This document shows, in pieces, positions 8,080 to 15,019 of a stretch of DNA of 64,000 nucleotides. Position 1 is the first letter of the stretch, and each line of letters begins with the position of its first letter. The translations under genes and the position numbers were made by a program. Source of the stretch: a halophilic archaeon (GTDB lineage: Archaea > Halobacteriota > Halobacteria > Halobacteriales > Haladaptataceae); the NCBI GenBank assembly GCA_003298465.1, contig QNGA01000001.1:1364001-1428000 (forward strand), given 5' to 3'. Below the pieces are notes generated by a model. It was not told where the DNA came from and ran no database searches. It saw nothing but the letters and a program-made list of their open reading frames with translations.

Positions 8080-8163
8080 GAGACAAGGAACCCACTGAGG
8101 GGCTAGTGTGCGCCTCACAGTGAGATAAGAGGAAAAGCAAATGCCCCGAATAGGGGACGGCGA
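8080..8163 (-). repeat. Direct-repeat element, copy 2
   Basis: Diverged copy of 7390-7471. On the minus strand it also has CCCC-tattc-GGGG followed by a T-rich run, about 50 bases downstream of the stop of the 8216-8527 gene. A second small hairpin CTCA/TGAG replaces the GCTCC/GGAGC hairpin of copy 1. Confidence 0.6.
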
Positions 8164-8215
8164 GAAACGAGAAAGCGAAAAGTAACCTGTTGGTCGATGT
8201 CTCTGTCAGTGTCTG

Positions 8216-8527
8216 CTAAAGCGAATACTTGTCGAGGAACTCTTCCAGTTCTTCATCTTCCGGTTTTCCGCTCGAAGAGGCCTCTTCCAACTCCGAAGCT
8301 ATTGAACGGAGTTGACCCTTCACCCGGCTAATATCGTCGTCTGAGAGCTGATCATCGGCATCAAGGGCCATCATGTCCAGATCCAACTCTCCAGTGACGA
8401 AATCCTCGACGAGTCTCTCCGCAGTGCTGTGATAATCGACATATCTCCGAGAAGAACCGTTCTTCCGGTGAATCTCACGATAGGCATCGTAAAGATCGTC
8501 TTCAAGTTCAACACGAACTCGGGCCAT
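8216..8527 (-). CDS. Ribbon-helix-helix-like small protein, paralog A
   Basis: A 103-residue acidic protein. The N-terminus (MARVRVELEDDLYDAYREI) has the strand-helix pattern of ribbon-helix-helix DNA-binding proteins; the middle and C-terminal parts are helical and charged, ending in LDKYSL. Its ATG directly follows the stop of the gene before it (TGAATG), so the two are co-expressed. The two proteins look like diverged tandem copies. Possible roles are copy control, partition or repression of element genes; none is shown. Confidence 0.65.
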   Translation of the reverse strand: MARVRVELEDDLYDAYREIHRKNGSSRRYVDYHSTAERLVEDFVTGELDLDMMALDADDQLSDDDISRVKGQLRSIASELEEASSSGKPEDEELEEFLDKYSL

Positions 8528-8863
8528 TCAGGCATCACCCCGTGGGGAAAGATCGCGGAGCGAGAGCTTGTCCAAGAGTGAGCCATCATCTTCCGAATCC
8601 GCTTCCTCCTTGGCTCGTTCCAGGGATTCCGCAGCATCCCGGAGATCCTGGGCTAGCGCGTCATATTCTCCAGCGGAAACGCTCGAATCTGCTTCGGGAG
8701 TGTGAGTTCCCTCAGCGACGTTAGCACGGACGAAAGTCCGGAGGATCCCCCGGATTCTCTCCTCCTGTTGAGGATAAATGTGGTTAGATTCGCCGCTCTC
8801 CCTTGCGATATCCTGCAAATCGCCATAGACATCCGCATTCAGATTCAGTTCGATAGTTTGCAT
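8528..8863 (-). CDS. Ribbon-helix-helix-like small protein, paralog B
   Basis: A 111-residue protein beginning MQTIELNLNADVYGDLQDIA, again a short strand followed by helices, with a charged C-terminal part ending near LLDKLSLRDLSP. It is similar in layout and ending to the downstream paralog. An earlier ATG at 8881 would add six residues (MGCSLP) and lies almost exactly where a leaderless transcript from the TATA box at 8898-8909 would begin; the 8863 start fits the ribbon-helix-helix domain better. Confidence 0.62.
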   Translation of the reverse strand: MQTIELNLNADVYGDLQDIARESGESNHIYPQQEERIRGILRTFVRANVAEGTHTPEADSSVSAGEYDALAQDLRDAAESLERAKEEADSEDDGSLLDKLSLRDLSPRGDA

Positions 8864-8897
8864 GGGCAGACTACACCCCATACTAATGGTCCCACAC

Positions 8898-8909
8898 TAA
8901 TAAGTATTT
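8898..8909 (-). promoter_or_regulatory. Promoter of the paralog operon
   Basis: Read on the minus strand, gcgaaa (BRE-like) is followed by tacttatta, a TATA-like box. The expected start lies about 25 bases downstream, next to the 8881/8863 start codons. Confidence 0.55.
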
Positions 8910-9208
8910 CGCCTGATAGAAATTGACCTTGGGCTATCATCCTCTCGGCTAATCTGATGTATGACTGTGAGTTGTCTCACAGGCTCTGGATTTGCAATGA
9001 GACGAAGATGCTAACCTCCATCAACTAATCCCGCGGTGTACCCTTTCGGTCGCCAGATTTAGCTATATTTCGACTCAAACCGAGAGTCACCTGCTCTCTC
9101 ACTACCTTAAATACCCTCATATCACCCCATTTCAAGGGTGACCCCCCTACTTTCACCCCGAAATACGGTGATTCCTCTGTTTATCGTCATTCTTGAGAAA
9201 ATAGTCTA
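8910..9208. other. Intergenic region before the structured-RNA promoter
   Basis: No gene seen. It contains AT-rich stretches and two copies of a tcacccc motif near 9123 and 9151. Confidence 0.5.
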
Positions 9209-9227
9209 GATAACAATCTGTGTTATC
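9209..9227 (+). promoter_or_regulatory. Operator-like palindrome
   Basis: GATAACA (9209-9215) is mirrored perfectly by TGTTATC (9221-9227) with a 5-base centre. It sits directly upstream of the TATA-like sequence at 9231-9241, a usual place for a regulator-binding site. Confidence 0.6.
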
Positions 9228-9230
9228 ACC

Positions 9231-9241
9231 GATATATACTT
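9231..9241 (+). promoter_or_regulatory. TATA box of the structured RNA
   Basis: gatatatactt is a good TATA-like element. A start about 25-30 bases downstream falls at about 9260-9266, right before the first hairpin of the structured region. Confidence 0.55.
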
Positions 9242-9261
9242 AAGGCTAGGGAACGTAAGGT

Positions 9262-9890
9262 ATGATGCGAGAGCACAATGCTCTCGTCACCGTCGATCCC
9301 GGGTTAACCGGGTCACTTCCATTCGCAATGGTGCGAGACTGCGTGGGCAATGGCGGGCCTTCGCTCGCCCTCTGAGACATGTTGGGAGGGGTATCCCCTC
9401 CCTATCAATTCTCCTTGGATCCTCTGGTACTTCGAGTGACCACTGAGTACCATCACTCTCGTTTCTTTATCTAGTCCAAGAATTTGGATGCCGTCTAGCT
9501 GCACAACACTCACAGTCCTCTCAAAGTAGGGCCAATTGTTGGGCCTCAGATTTTGTGTGTAATTTTCGCAGATCGGTTTTCCTAGTCGAAAAGAGGGGCA
9601 AACGCCTGGCTCAAAATTGATTCGGACACCAAGAGCAACCTGTCTTAGCCGCCACCGGTTTGTCCGAGTGCTCACATCCGGTATGGAAAATGAGTCTTAA
9701 GATCGAAGGACGGGGATTCACTAAGGGGGGTCGTCAGATATGACGATAATGGAGAGGGGGTGTCATGAGTCAATGACTGTCCTTGGGACCTCCACGGGCC
9801 TTCTGATAGGGTTGGTCTCTGGGGATTGTTCTGGCCGACTCGACACCCCACGTTTCCGCCTGAAATCATTGAGCCAGTAGTCTTCATTGA
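9262..9890 (+). ncRNA. Candidate large structured non-coding RNA
   Basis: The stretch after the promoter is packed with perfect short helices: CGAGAGCA/TGCTCTCG around CAA (9268-9286), CCCGG/CCGGG (9298-9312), CCATT/AATGG around CGC (9319-9331), a 7-bp stem around CTTC (9352-9369), GGGAGGGG/CCCCTCCC around TAT (9384-9402), GGTAC/GTACC (9426-9451), TCCAA/TTGGA inside CTAG/CTAG (9471-9498), TTTTC/GAAAA (9577-9592) and ACCGG/CCGGT (9654-9682). Minus-strand reading frames here are basic and cysteine-containing, unlike halophile proteins. The 3' end is uncertain; it may stop anywhere between about 9700 and the convergent gene at 9901. The strand is chosen from the promoter. Confidence 0.55.
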
Positions 9891-9900
9891 GGAGCCGGGC

Positions 9901-10035
9901 TTAGTCTTCGTCAAGGATCTCAAGGGCGATACGGACATCTTTACCCTGATAGTCCTTCCCGAGATAAATTCGGCCCTCACTATCGACACTCTTCTTTTCT
10001 ACTAGGTCTGGATCGTCTATCGTGTACTGAGCCAT
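9901..10035 (-). CDS. Small AbrB-like protein (44 residues)
   Basis: ATG to TAA on the minus strand encodes a 44-residue acidic protein. The segment SVDSEGRIYLGKDYQGKDV has the look of a swapped-hairpin AbrB/SpoVT/MazE-type fold (xxVDxxGRIxLxK). Such microproteins often act as DNA-binding repressors or as antitoxins; no toxin gene is seen next to it. It converges on the structured-RNA region and diverges from the SWIM operon. Confidence 0.65.
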   Translation of the reverse strand: MAQYTIDDPDLVEKKSVDSEGRIYLGKDYQGKDVRIALEILDED

Positions 10036-10137
10036 CCATTCTTCAGTAGTGTATGAACCACAATTAGGCTTATGGTGGTTAGATAGGGGTCTGATTGACC
10101 CAAAGATACAAGTGGCATGCTACCGTTGTCACTAGTA

Positions 10138-10190
10138 GAAGCGCAGAGCGCCTTGAGAAAGGCCAGTGTTCCAGCACTGACCTGCGCTTC
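10138..10190 (+). ncRNA. Three-way-junction RNA structure in the SWIM-operon leader
   Basis: An outer 9-bp perfect stem GAAGCGCAG/CTGCGCTTC (10138-10146 with 10182-10190) encloses two adjacent hairpins: GCCTT/AAGGC closed by a GAGA (GNRA) tetraloop (10150-10163) and CAGTG/CACTG with a 6-base loop (10164-10179). The junction strands are short. It ends 15 bases before the ATG at 10206, so it is a likely structured 5' leader, possibly a riboswitch-like or protein-binding element, or a processed small RNA. Confidence 0.6.
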
Positions 10191-10205
10191 GGACCCTACC
10201 GAAGC

Positions 10206-10616
10206 ATGTCGAAATCAGCAAGCCAATCCCAAGAGCGTTACGGACAGTTCGGTGATCGAACGACGGTCGGCGAAATGGTTGTTGTCCAGGTCGATAACGG
10301 CATTCACAACGTCGCTAATTACGAACATGGCGGTGACGACGTTCACGAACACACGTATACGGTCACCAGTCTTGATGGTTGCACCTGCCCCGATGCCAAG
10401 TATCGGCCAGACACGCTATGCAAACATGAGGAGGCAGTGTTAGACACGAAGACGGTTGACGACAATACGGACGTTTCTGAGGACGATGATACGACCGTCA
10501 CAGAACACTTCGATATGGATGCTTCCGGAGAGGCATATGTCTACTACAAGTGCGAGAACTGTAGCTTGGAGACGACTGATGAACGTCTGAAAGATGGGTG
10601 CTTCCGCTGTGAGTGA
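10206..10616 (+). CDS. SWIM zinc-finger protein
   Basis: A 136-residue protein. The SWIM motif CxCx(n)CxH is clear: CTCPDAKYRPDTLCKH at about residues 59-74, and a C-terminal Cys pair set (CENC and CFRC) forms a second zinc-binding ribbon. SWIM fingers bind DNA or partner proteins and are common on haloarchaeal plasmids. An upstream in-frame start at 10095 would translate the three-way-junction structure, so the ATG at 10206 is preferred. The next gene overlaps its 3' end. Confidence 0.78.
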   Translation: MSKSASQSQERYGQFGDRTTVGEMVVVQVDNGIHNVANYEHGGDDVHEHTYTVTSLDGCTCPDAKYRPDTLCKHEEAVLDTKTVDDNTDVSEDDDTTVTEHFDMDASGEAYVYYKCENCSLETTDERLKDGCFRCE

Positions 10617-10785
10617 CGATACTGACGATAGTCGTCAATGTCCCATTTGCCGGAGCACTGCCGTCATCGAGCGTGGCGATGGGCGATACGTCTGTACGAA
10701 CTGCAAGGCAGTGTTGTCGTTCGAAGAAGGGAGTTACACTGTGTATGGACCCGATAACGACTGCGACGATGGAATCGACATCTAA
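10609..10785 (+). CDS. Small zinc-ribbon protein
   Basis: A 58-residue acidic protein started at GTG 10609 (an upstream start at 10594 is possible). CPICRS and CTNCKA form a zinc ribbon, the usual layout of TFIIB-like or short rubredoxin-like ribbons. It overlaps the SWIM gene by 8 bases and is probably coupled to it. The function is unknown. Confidence 0.65.
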   Translation: MSDDTDDSRQCPICRSTAVIERGDGRYVCTNCKAVLSFEEGSYTVYGPDNDCDDGIDI

Positions 10786-10810
10786 CTAACCAACCCAAAT
10801 CAAACCAACA

Positions 10811-11101
10811 ATGAGCGAGACTTGCGACACCAACGAGATTGACAATGCACAGATTGACATCGAAATCCGAGATATGGGCTACTCCGGAGAGGGCACCAAG
10901 ATCATTGCAAAGATGAGGGGCATCAAAGCAACCTTCGGTCTCCATGAGGGGGTGGCCTCCCTAGCCGGGATCTACAATGAGGGGCCACTACTCCCTAAGC
11001 AGCATTCCAGCACTATCCGTCAGATTGAGGCGCGAGTCGAGGAATGTGATATCGTTTATTCGGTGAAGACACTGACGGACTTCCTGGAAGAAGCCGAGTA
11101 A
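10811..11101 (+). CDS. Unknown 96-residue element protein
   Basis: An acidic, halophile-like protein starting MSETCDTNEIDNAQIDIEI. No domain is recognised; the first half is beta-rich, the last 30 residues helical. It lies 25 bases after the zinc-ribbon gene and is probably in the same transcript. Confidence 0.55.
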   Translation: MSETCDTNEIDNAQIDIEIRDMGYSGEGTKIIAKMRGIKATFGLHEGVASLAGIYNEGPLLPKQHSSTIRQIEARVEECDIVYSVKTLTDFLEEAE

Positions 11102-11271
11102 GCACCCTCATTTCTGTCCTTTAGCTCAGAATCGACGAGAGAGGCATTTACCCAGACGAGTCTCATTGCTCTCGGCTAATCCTCGAGGTTTTACTATCCG
11201 TAAGGCATGGAAGCTCACACTCCTCACGGGCCTGTGAGTGGCATTCATCTTCGTGAAGGACAGACTAGGTT

Positions 11272-11292
11272 GTTAGCTCAAACTAACGTTGG
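11272..11292. repeat. GTTAG/CTAAC inverted repeat, copy 1
   Basis: GTTAG (11272-11276) pairs with CTAAC (11283-11287), followed by GTTGG. Confidence 0.45.
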
Positions 11293-11411
11293 TCACCCTG
11301 TATTTCCGCCGGAGTCATCGAGGCGTTTGAGGCCAAGCTGACCCATGAGTCCCGAAGATGGTTGAGGCGTCTGTCAAGGCTTACAGACAAGTGAGAAGAG
11401 AGAGGAGATTC

Positions 11412-11435
11412 GTTAGTTTAACGTACTAACGTTGG
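11412..11435. repeat. GTTAG/CTAAC inverted repeat, copy 2
   Basis: GTTAG (11412-11416) pairs with CTAAC (11426-11430), followed by GTTGG, just 3' of the minus-strand gene at 11444. It may serve as its transcription end. Confidence 0.45.
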
Positions 11436-11443
11436 GGCGGGGA

Positions 11444-12163
11444 TTAGCAATCTTCTTTCTTGCCAGACTCGCCACTGCTGTCGCCCGAAGAACTAGTGGT
11501 CGTCTCCTCGTTGCTCTCTGTAGTCTCCTTGTCCGAACCACTACTAGATTCCTCGGTCGTAGTGGTTTCTTCGGTAGTCGTTTCTTCAGTGGTTGTCTCC
11601 TCGGTAGTAGTTTCCTCTTCCGTTGTGGTGGAAGTTTCCTCAGTTGTCGTCTCCTCTTCCGTTGTGGTTGTCGTCTCTTCAGTCTCAGTCGTCGTTGTAG
11701 CCTCCTCGGTGGTTGTAGTGGTGGTCTCCGGTTCACCGACGTACTGTTCCTCATCACTTCGGGCCACAACGTCGCCCTCAGGGGTGAGAATCGCGTACAC
11801 GTCCGACTGGTCGTTAGTCATCCGTGGGACATTATAGTCGAAGGTTACGTCCGCATCTGGGACGGTATTGTCCCCCGTTGCCACGGTGAGGGTTCCACCT
11901 GCGGGAATGGTAGTGTTAGAAGGGAATACCTTCTTCTGCGTGGTTTGCTGGGTGTATTCAAATCGGGCCTGATAGTCGCTAATGTCCATTTCTGAGCCAG
12001 AGATATTCTTTACGGTGAAGTACTCGTTCTTGGGATCAATGTCCACGAAGACGAGATTTGGCGTTTCGTCTTGTCCAAATACACTTGTACTGCCCAGACC
12101 AACTGTTCCAGCAACTACCGCACCTGCACCAATCAGGAATCGTCGTCTATTTTGTTCCGGCAT
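11444..12163 (-). CDS. TAT-exported lamin-tail-domain protein with Thr/Glu-rich tail
   Basis: A 239-residue secreted protein. The N-terminus NRRRFLIGAGAVVAG is a twin-arginine signal, followed by a predicted cleavage near GQD. Residues about 35-135 form a lamin-tail (LTD)-like beta sandwich (LVFVDIDP, YFTVKNISGSEMDISDY, IPAGGTLTVATG). The last 90 residues are an almost pure Thr/Glu repeat region ending GKKEDC, likely an extended, possibly O-glycosylated stalk outside the cell. The ATG at 12163 is chosen over a TTG upstream because the twin-arginine motif should lie near the start. A surface or nuclease-associated binding role is possible. Confidence 0.75.
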   Translation of the reverse strand: MPEQNRRRFLIGAGAVVAGTVGLGSTSVFGQDETPNLVFVDIDPKNEYFTVKNISGSEMDISDYQARFEYTQQTTQKKVFPSNTTIPAGGTLTVATGDNTVPDADVTFDYNVPRMTNDQSDVYAILTPEGDVVARSDEEQYVGEPETTTTTTEEATTTTETEETTTTTEEETTTEETSTTTEEETTTEETTTEETTTEETTTTEESSSGSDKETTESNEETTTSSSGDSSGESGKKEDC

Positions 12164-12304
12164 ACAGATTGAGACATTGACCAATCATAGATGAATGTTC
12201 CGATATGGGAGATGTGATTAGGTTAGTCGTCACCCTGTTTCCTCGAAAAGTCGTCCCTTCGACCTTGTAATCAATTTCTGATCTTCAAATTGATTCTAGA
12301 ACGG

Positions 12305-12847
12305 CTAGAGTGTCTTCCAAAATGGTTCTTGTAGGGTATCAATCGTAGCTTGTTGCTGAGAGCGCAGTTTTGCACATTGCGCTGCATACAACAGGATCTC
12401 TCCTCTCTTTTCCTCCCCCGATAATTCGGAATCACTATCTACCATTTCATGGAGGCTTCCCACCCTATCATAGAATCTCATCGTTGCCTTTGCCTGTGAA
12501 GAAGACAAATTTCCTATCTTGTCCATATTTTCCTCATAGACTCGGAAGGAGATATTCTCGATCGCGGCAACCATCCAACGATGCTCAAAATGGATCTCTG
12601 TTTGATACCCTTCTGCCAACTCTTCATACTCTTCGCCTATGACAGGGGAATATTCATCATCGAGCCGTTCTAGCTTGGAGATCACGTCGTCCATGAGTTC
12701 AATTTCAACAACTAAGGCAGAGCAAAGCCGCTTTCGTTCATTCCAACGACGATAGTGTTGGACAATCATCGACCCTGTAAGGGTGAGAAGACCACCAATC
12801 ACCACTGTAACAACATTCCAGAGGGCAGATGACAGACCAAATGGCAT
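12305..12847 (-). CDS. Membrane-anchored helical protein, third gene of the DUF6414-like operon
   Basis: A 180-residue protein with one N-terminal transmembrane segment (about residues 8-28, NVVTVVIGGLLTLTGSMIV) followed by a soluble, all-helical domain with many Glu, Arg and Gln. There is no signal cleavage site, so it is probably anchored with the helical domain in the cytoplasm. It starts 3 bases after the stop of the 59-residue gene. No family was recognised. Last gene of a three-gene operon; the layout resembles a sensor plus membrane effector, but this is inference only. Confidence 0.62.
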   Translation of the reverse strand: MPFGLSSALWNVVTVVIGGLLTLTGSMIVQHYRRWNERKRLCSALVVEIELMDDVISKLERLDDEYSPVIGEEYEELAEGYQTEIHFEHRWMVAAIENISFRVYEENMDKIGNLSSSQAKATMRFYDRVGSLHEMVDSDSELSGEEKRGEILLYAAQCAKLRSQQQATIDTLQEPFWKTL

Positions 12848-12850
12848 GAT

Positions 12851-13030
12851 TTATCCCTCGTTATCCAAGTCCATCCCGAAGAGGGTCCACTTGGCTTTCG
12901 TCAGAAGGCCAGCAGAGACTCGCATTTCGTCTCTCTCCGCTTTGTATTTCTGGAGGGACTTCTCCTCCTTCCTGTACCCGACTAGCTCCTTATACTGCTC
13001 TCGGTATGATTTTAAATTGAGGACATACAT
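12851..13030 (-). CDS. Small coiled-coil protein, second gene of the operon
   Basis: A 59-residue Lys/Glu-rich helical protein. Its ATG (13030) comes one base after the TAA of the upstream gene; a TTG start 18 bases earlier is less likely. Degenerate sequence similar to its middle and end (YRKKEKSL and ASAGLL) occurs upstream of the operon at 14413-14550, evidence that this is a real gene with a former second copy. Confidence 0.62.
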   Translation of the reverse strand: MYVLNLKSYREQYKELVGYRKEEKSLQKYKAERDEMRVSAGLLTKAKWTLFGMDLDNEG

Positions 13031-13031
13031 T

Positions 13032-14060
13032 TTACCAGTATATTGCAATTGGGCTGATGATGTACCCTTTATCTAATGTAAAATCTTCGCGCTCCATGAA
13101 CTCGGACAAGTCTATGTCCACATCATGGTCTTGCTCTTCTAAGTACTCTTCAACTTGTTCTCTTAGCTGCTCTTCTTCACTCTGCAATTCATGTGCTTGT
13201 ATCTCTCCCTCCTGCAAATTTTCGACCAGCATACCATTAACAATTTGATCTACTTCTTCAGGATCAAGAGTGCTATCAAATATTTCGTCAAGAAGTTCAT
13301 CACGTTGATCCTGCAACTCTTTGGGCGGAAGAATTTCGGCTAAGATCCTAAATGCATCAACTAAATCCCATTTCTCACTATTGGGAATTCTTCCTTCAAT
13401 ACGACCTAGAATTGTATATTCTTGTGGCCCAAGGAATTCACGCCGGGAATCAATCCATAATTCTTCCTCTTTGACAACCATTCCAAATGGTCCTCTTCCA
13501 TGCTTTGGTTTCACTTTTAATCCTACTCTGCCATTATATATCTCATCCCGGTAACTACTGGGATTTTCTTCCTTTTGTTCTAGGAGTTGCCACTCTTCTT
13601 CAGGTCCGTCATCTTCAAGTAGGGATAAACTACCAAAAATCCTATACATAGGGTCTGTACTGCAATTTCCCTCGACTTTGACTACGTTTCCAGGATTCAG
13701 TGATTTCTCAAACGGCTCATCTCCAGTTAGGTCCTTCACTTTTCCTTTCTCTCGAAGGGCTTCATAGAGTACTGTAAATCGATATTGGTCGTTAATTCGA
13801 TTAGTTGTAGTAGTCTGATTTATACGATTTTCTGTATCCGTTGATTCTTTTTGTCCACCCAACCTCAGTAGATTAGAGAGAGTCAGACCGGCTTCAGCTT
13901 GTTTTCTGTTTTGCTCTTCTTCACCTTTCTCAAACACCTGTTCTACGTCCTCGGGTACTGCCATAAACAAGGAAGCAAGAAGACTGTTGACGCTGAGGGA
14001 GTCTAGATAAACAAATTCCCTCAGCTCTTCTTCTCTTTCCTTAGAATTTCCGTCTTCCAT
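13032..14060 (-). CDS. DUF6414-like protein, first gene of the operon
   Basis: A 342-residue acidic protein. The N-terminus REFVYLDSLSVNSLLAS resembles the opening of the DUF6414 family (a Tyr-Leu-Asp segment followed by a conserved S-x-LAS). A linker of low complexity (Thr/Asn) around residues 80-95 is followed by a beta-rich middle and a helical, Glu-rich C-terminus. The ATG at 14060 is preferred; a GTG two codons upstream is possible. A TATA box (atttatta at about 14088) fits a nearly leaderless start. Function unknown; family assignment is from memory of its motif. Confidence 0.65.
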   Translation of the reverse strand: MEDGNSKEREEELREFVYLDSLSVNSLLASLFMAVPEDVEQVFEKGEEEQNRKQAEAGLTLSNLLRLGGQKESTDTENRINQTTTTNRINDQYRFTVLYEALREKGKVKDLTGDEPFEKSLNPGNVVKVEGNCSTDPMYRIFGSLSLLEDDGPEEEWQLLEQKEENPSSYRDEIYNGRVGLKVKPKHGRGPFGMVVKEEELWIDSRREFLGPQEYTILGRIEGRIPNSEKWDLVDAFRILAEILPPKELQDQRDELLDEIFDSTLDPEEVDQIVNGMLVENLQEGEIQAHELQSEEEQLREQVEEYLEEQDHDVDIDLSEFMEREDFTLDKGYIISPIAIYW

Positions 14061-14343
14061 GATCACAAGATAATAGTAACATTACTTAATAAATTTGCAC
14101 CATAGTTTCCCTTCTTCCGTCCCCAAGGCGGAAGTACCTAGTTTTGATTATGAGGTAGAAGCTATCTGTATCGAGGAATTCTTATCATGTTCTTCTCGCC
14201 CTTCTCACTATCGTCTGTGACGGCTTATTCTTTGAACGACTCACTGGACCTATTGTAGTGAGAAACTCTGCAGGAAGAACGCATGGTCACTGTGTAGGTT
14301 TCTGAGCTACTACAAGACCCTCCGCCCGTCCGGATAATCCGAA

Positions 14344-14375
14344 TTGGCTACAGGCCGACGTAAGTGGGTTTTATA
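14344..14375 (+). repeat. GGCTACRGGCC hairpin with TATA-like box, copy 1
   Basis: TTGGC-tacag-GCCGA is followed by gggttttata about 20 bases on. The same pair recurs at 15919-15950; a hairpin-only copy is at 15813-15827. Confidence 0.45.
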
Positions 14376-14412
14376 AACGAAGCATCCGAATTACTGAACA
14401 GAGCAGGCAGGG

Positions 14413-14660
14413 AATCCCGCCAAAAGGCCAGCAGAGGCTCGCGTTTCATCTTTCTCCGCATTGCGTCTCCAGAGGGACTTCTCCTTCTTCCTGTACTCGA
14501 TAAGTTATTGATGTTCCTCTTGTTGCTGTATGATCATCTGTTCCTCGTTCAATGATCGTTTGACTCTCCACTATGGTTCATCGCATTTCATTGTACTCTT
14601 CCTTTAGGGCACACCCCTCTTCTCCGTGTTCGTTGTACGCCTCGAACCATTCTATGTATT
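14413..14660 (-). pseudogene. Decayed copy of the 59-residue coiled-coil gene
   Basis: On the minus strand, frames with stops read IEYRKKEKSLWRR and ETRASAGLLAG, close to GYRKEEKSLQKY and EMRVSAGLL of the intact gene at 12851-13030. A coding-like remnant (EAYNEHGEEGCALKEEYNEM) lies upstream at 14578-14660. In-frame stops break it. This suggests that the operon or part of it was once duplicated or replaced. Confidence 0.6.
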
Positions 14661-15019
14661 ATGGTACCCTATGGAAACTAGCTACATGAAAACGATAAAC
14701 ACTAAACTTGATCCTCTCAGCAACTCTCTGCTGTCCTAACCGTTTGAACTCTGTAACCATCGATACTAGCGGAATAACAGAGGATATTCGTGTTGCAGAT
14801 CCACGAATTTGCCCTTACCATTGAGATCATTGTTAGCAACCGGCTCGCTTATCTTCGCATACCCCCAGCTCAATCAGAATTGAGGAGAGTGGTGAACAAT
14901 TTTGGCTCTATCAACGGTTGGCGGGGTTGAAATACAACTGCGTCGTTGGCCAGTGATGGGCAGTAGGCGCCTCGAAGCAGCTAACGGAATGGGGGGCCGG
15001 TGCCTGGAGAACAACAACC

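Larger units (their letters stand above)
11102..11443. other. Non-coding gap with repeated GTTAG/CTAAC hairpins
   Basis: No gene is supported. Two inverted repeats (11272-11287 and 11412-11430) share arms GTTAG/CTAAC and the following GTTGG. A longer shared phrase (gtcaccctgt) at about 11292 recurs at 12229 beyond the lamin-tail gene. Confidence 0.5.
14061..15019. other. Degenerate gap with gene remnants
   Basis: No intact gene is supported. It contains remnants of the 59-residue gene (14413-14660), one copy of the GGCTACAGGCC hairpin plus a TATA-like sequence (14344-14375), and otherwise anonymous AT-richer sequence. Confidence 0.5.

Noticed and set aside
7390..8163. CRISPR array as an explanation of the repeated blocks.
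   Set aside because: Only two diverged copies about 690 bases apart, with genes between them and no cas genes; not a CRISPR array.
9313..9675. A 120-codon minus-strand frame inside the structured region.
   Set aside because: Its protein would be basic with little Asp/Glu, unlike the neighbouring genes, and it overlays many perfect helices; the RNA reading is preferred.
9672..9989. A 105-codon minus-strand frame.
   Set aside because: Pro/Ser/Thr-rich and basic, and it overlaps the better supported 44-residue AbrB-like gene at 9901-10035 in another frame.
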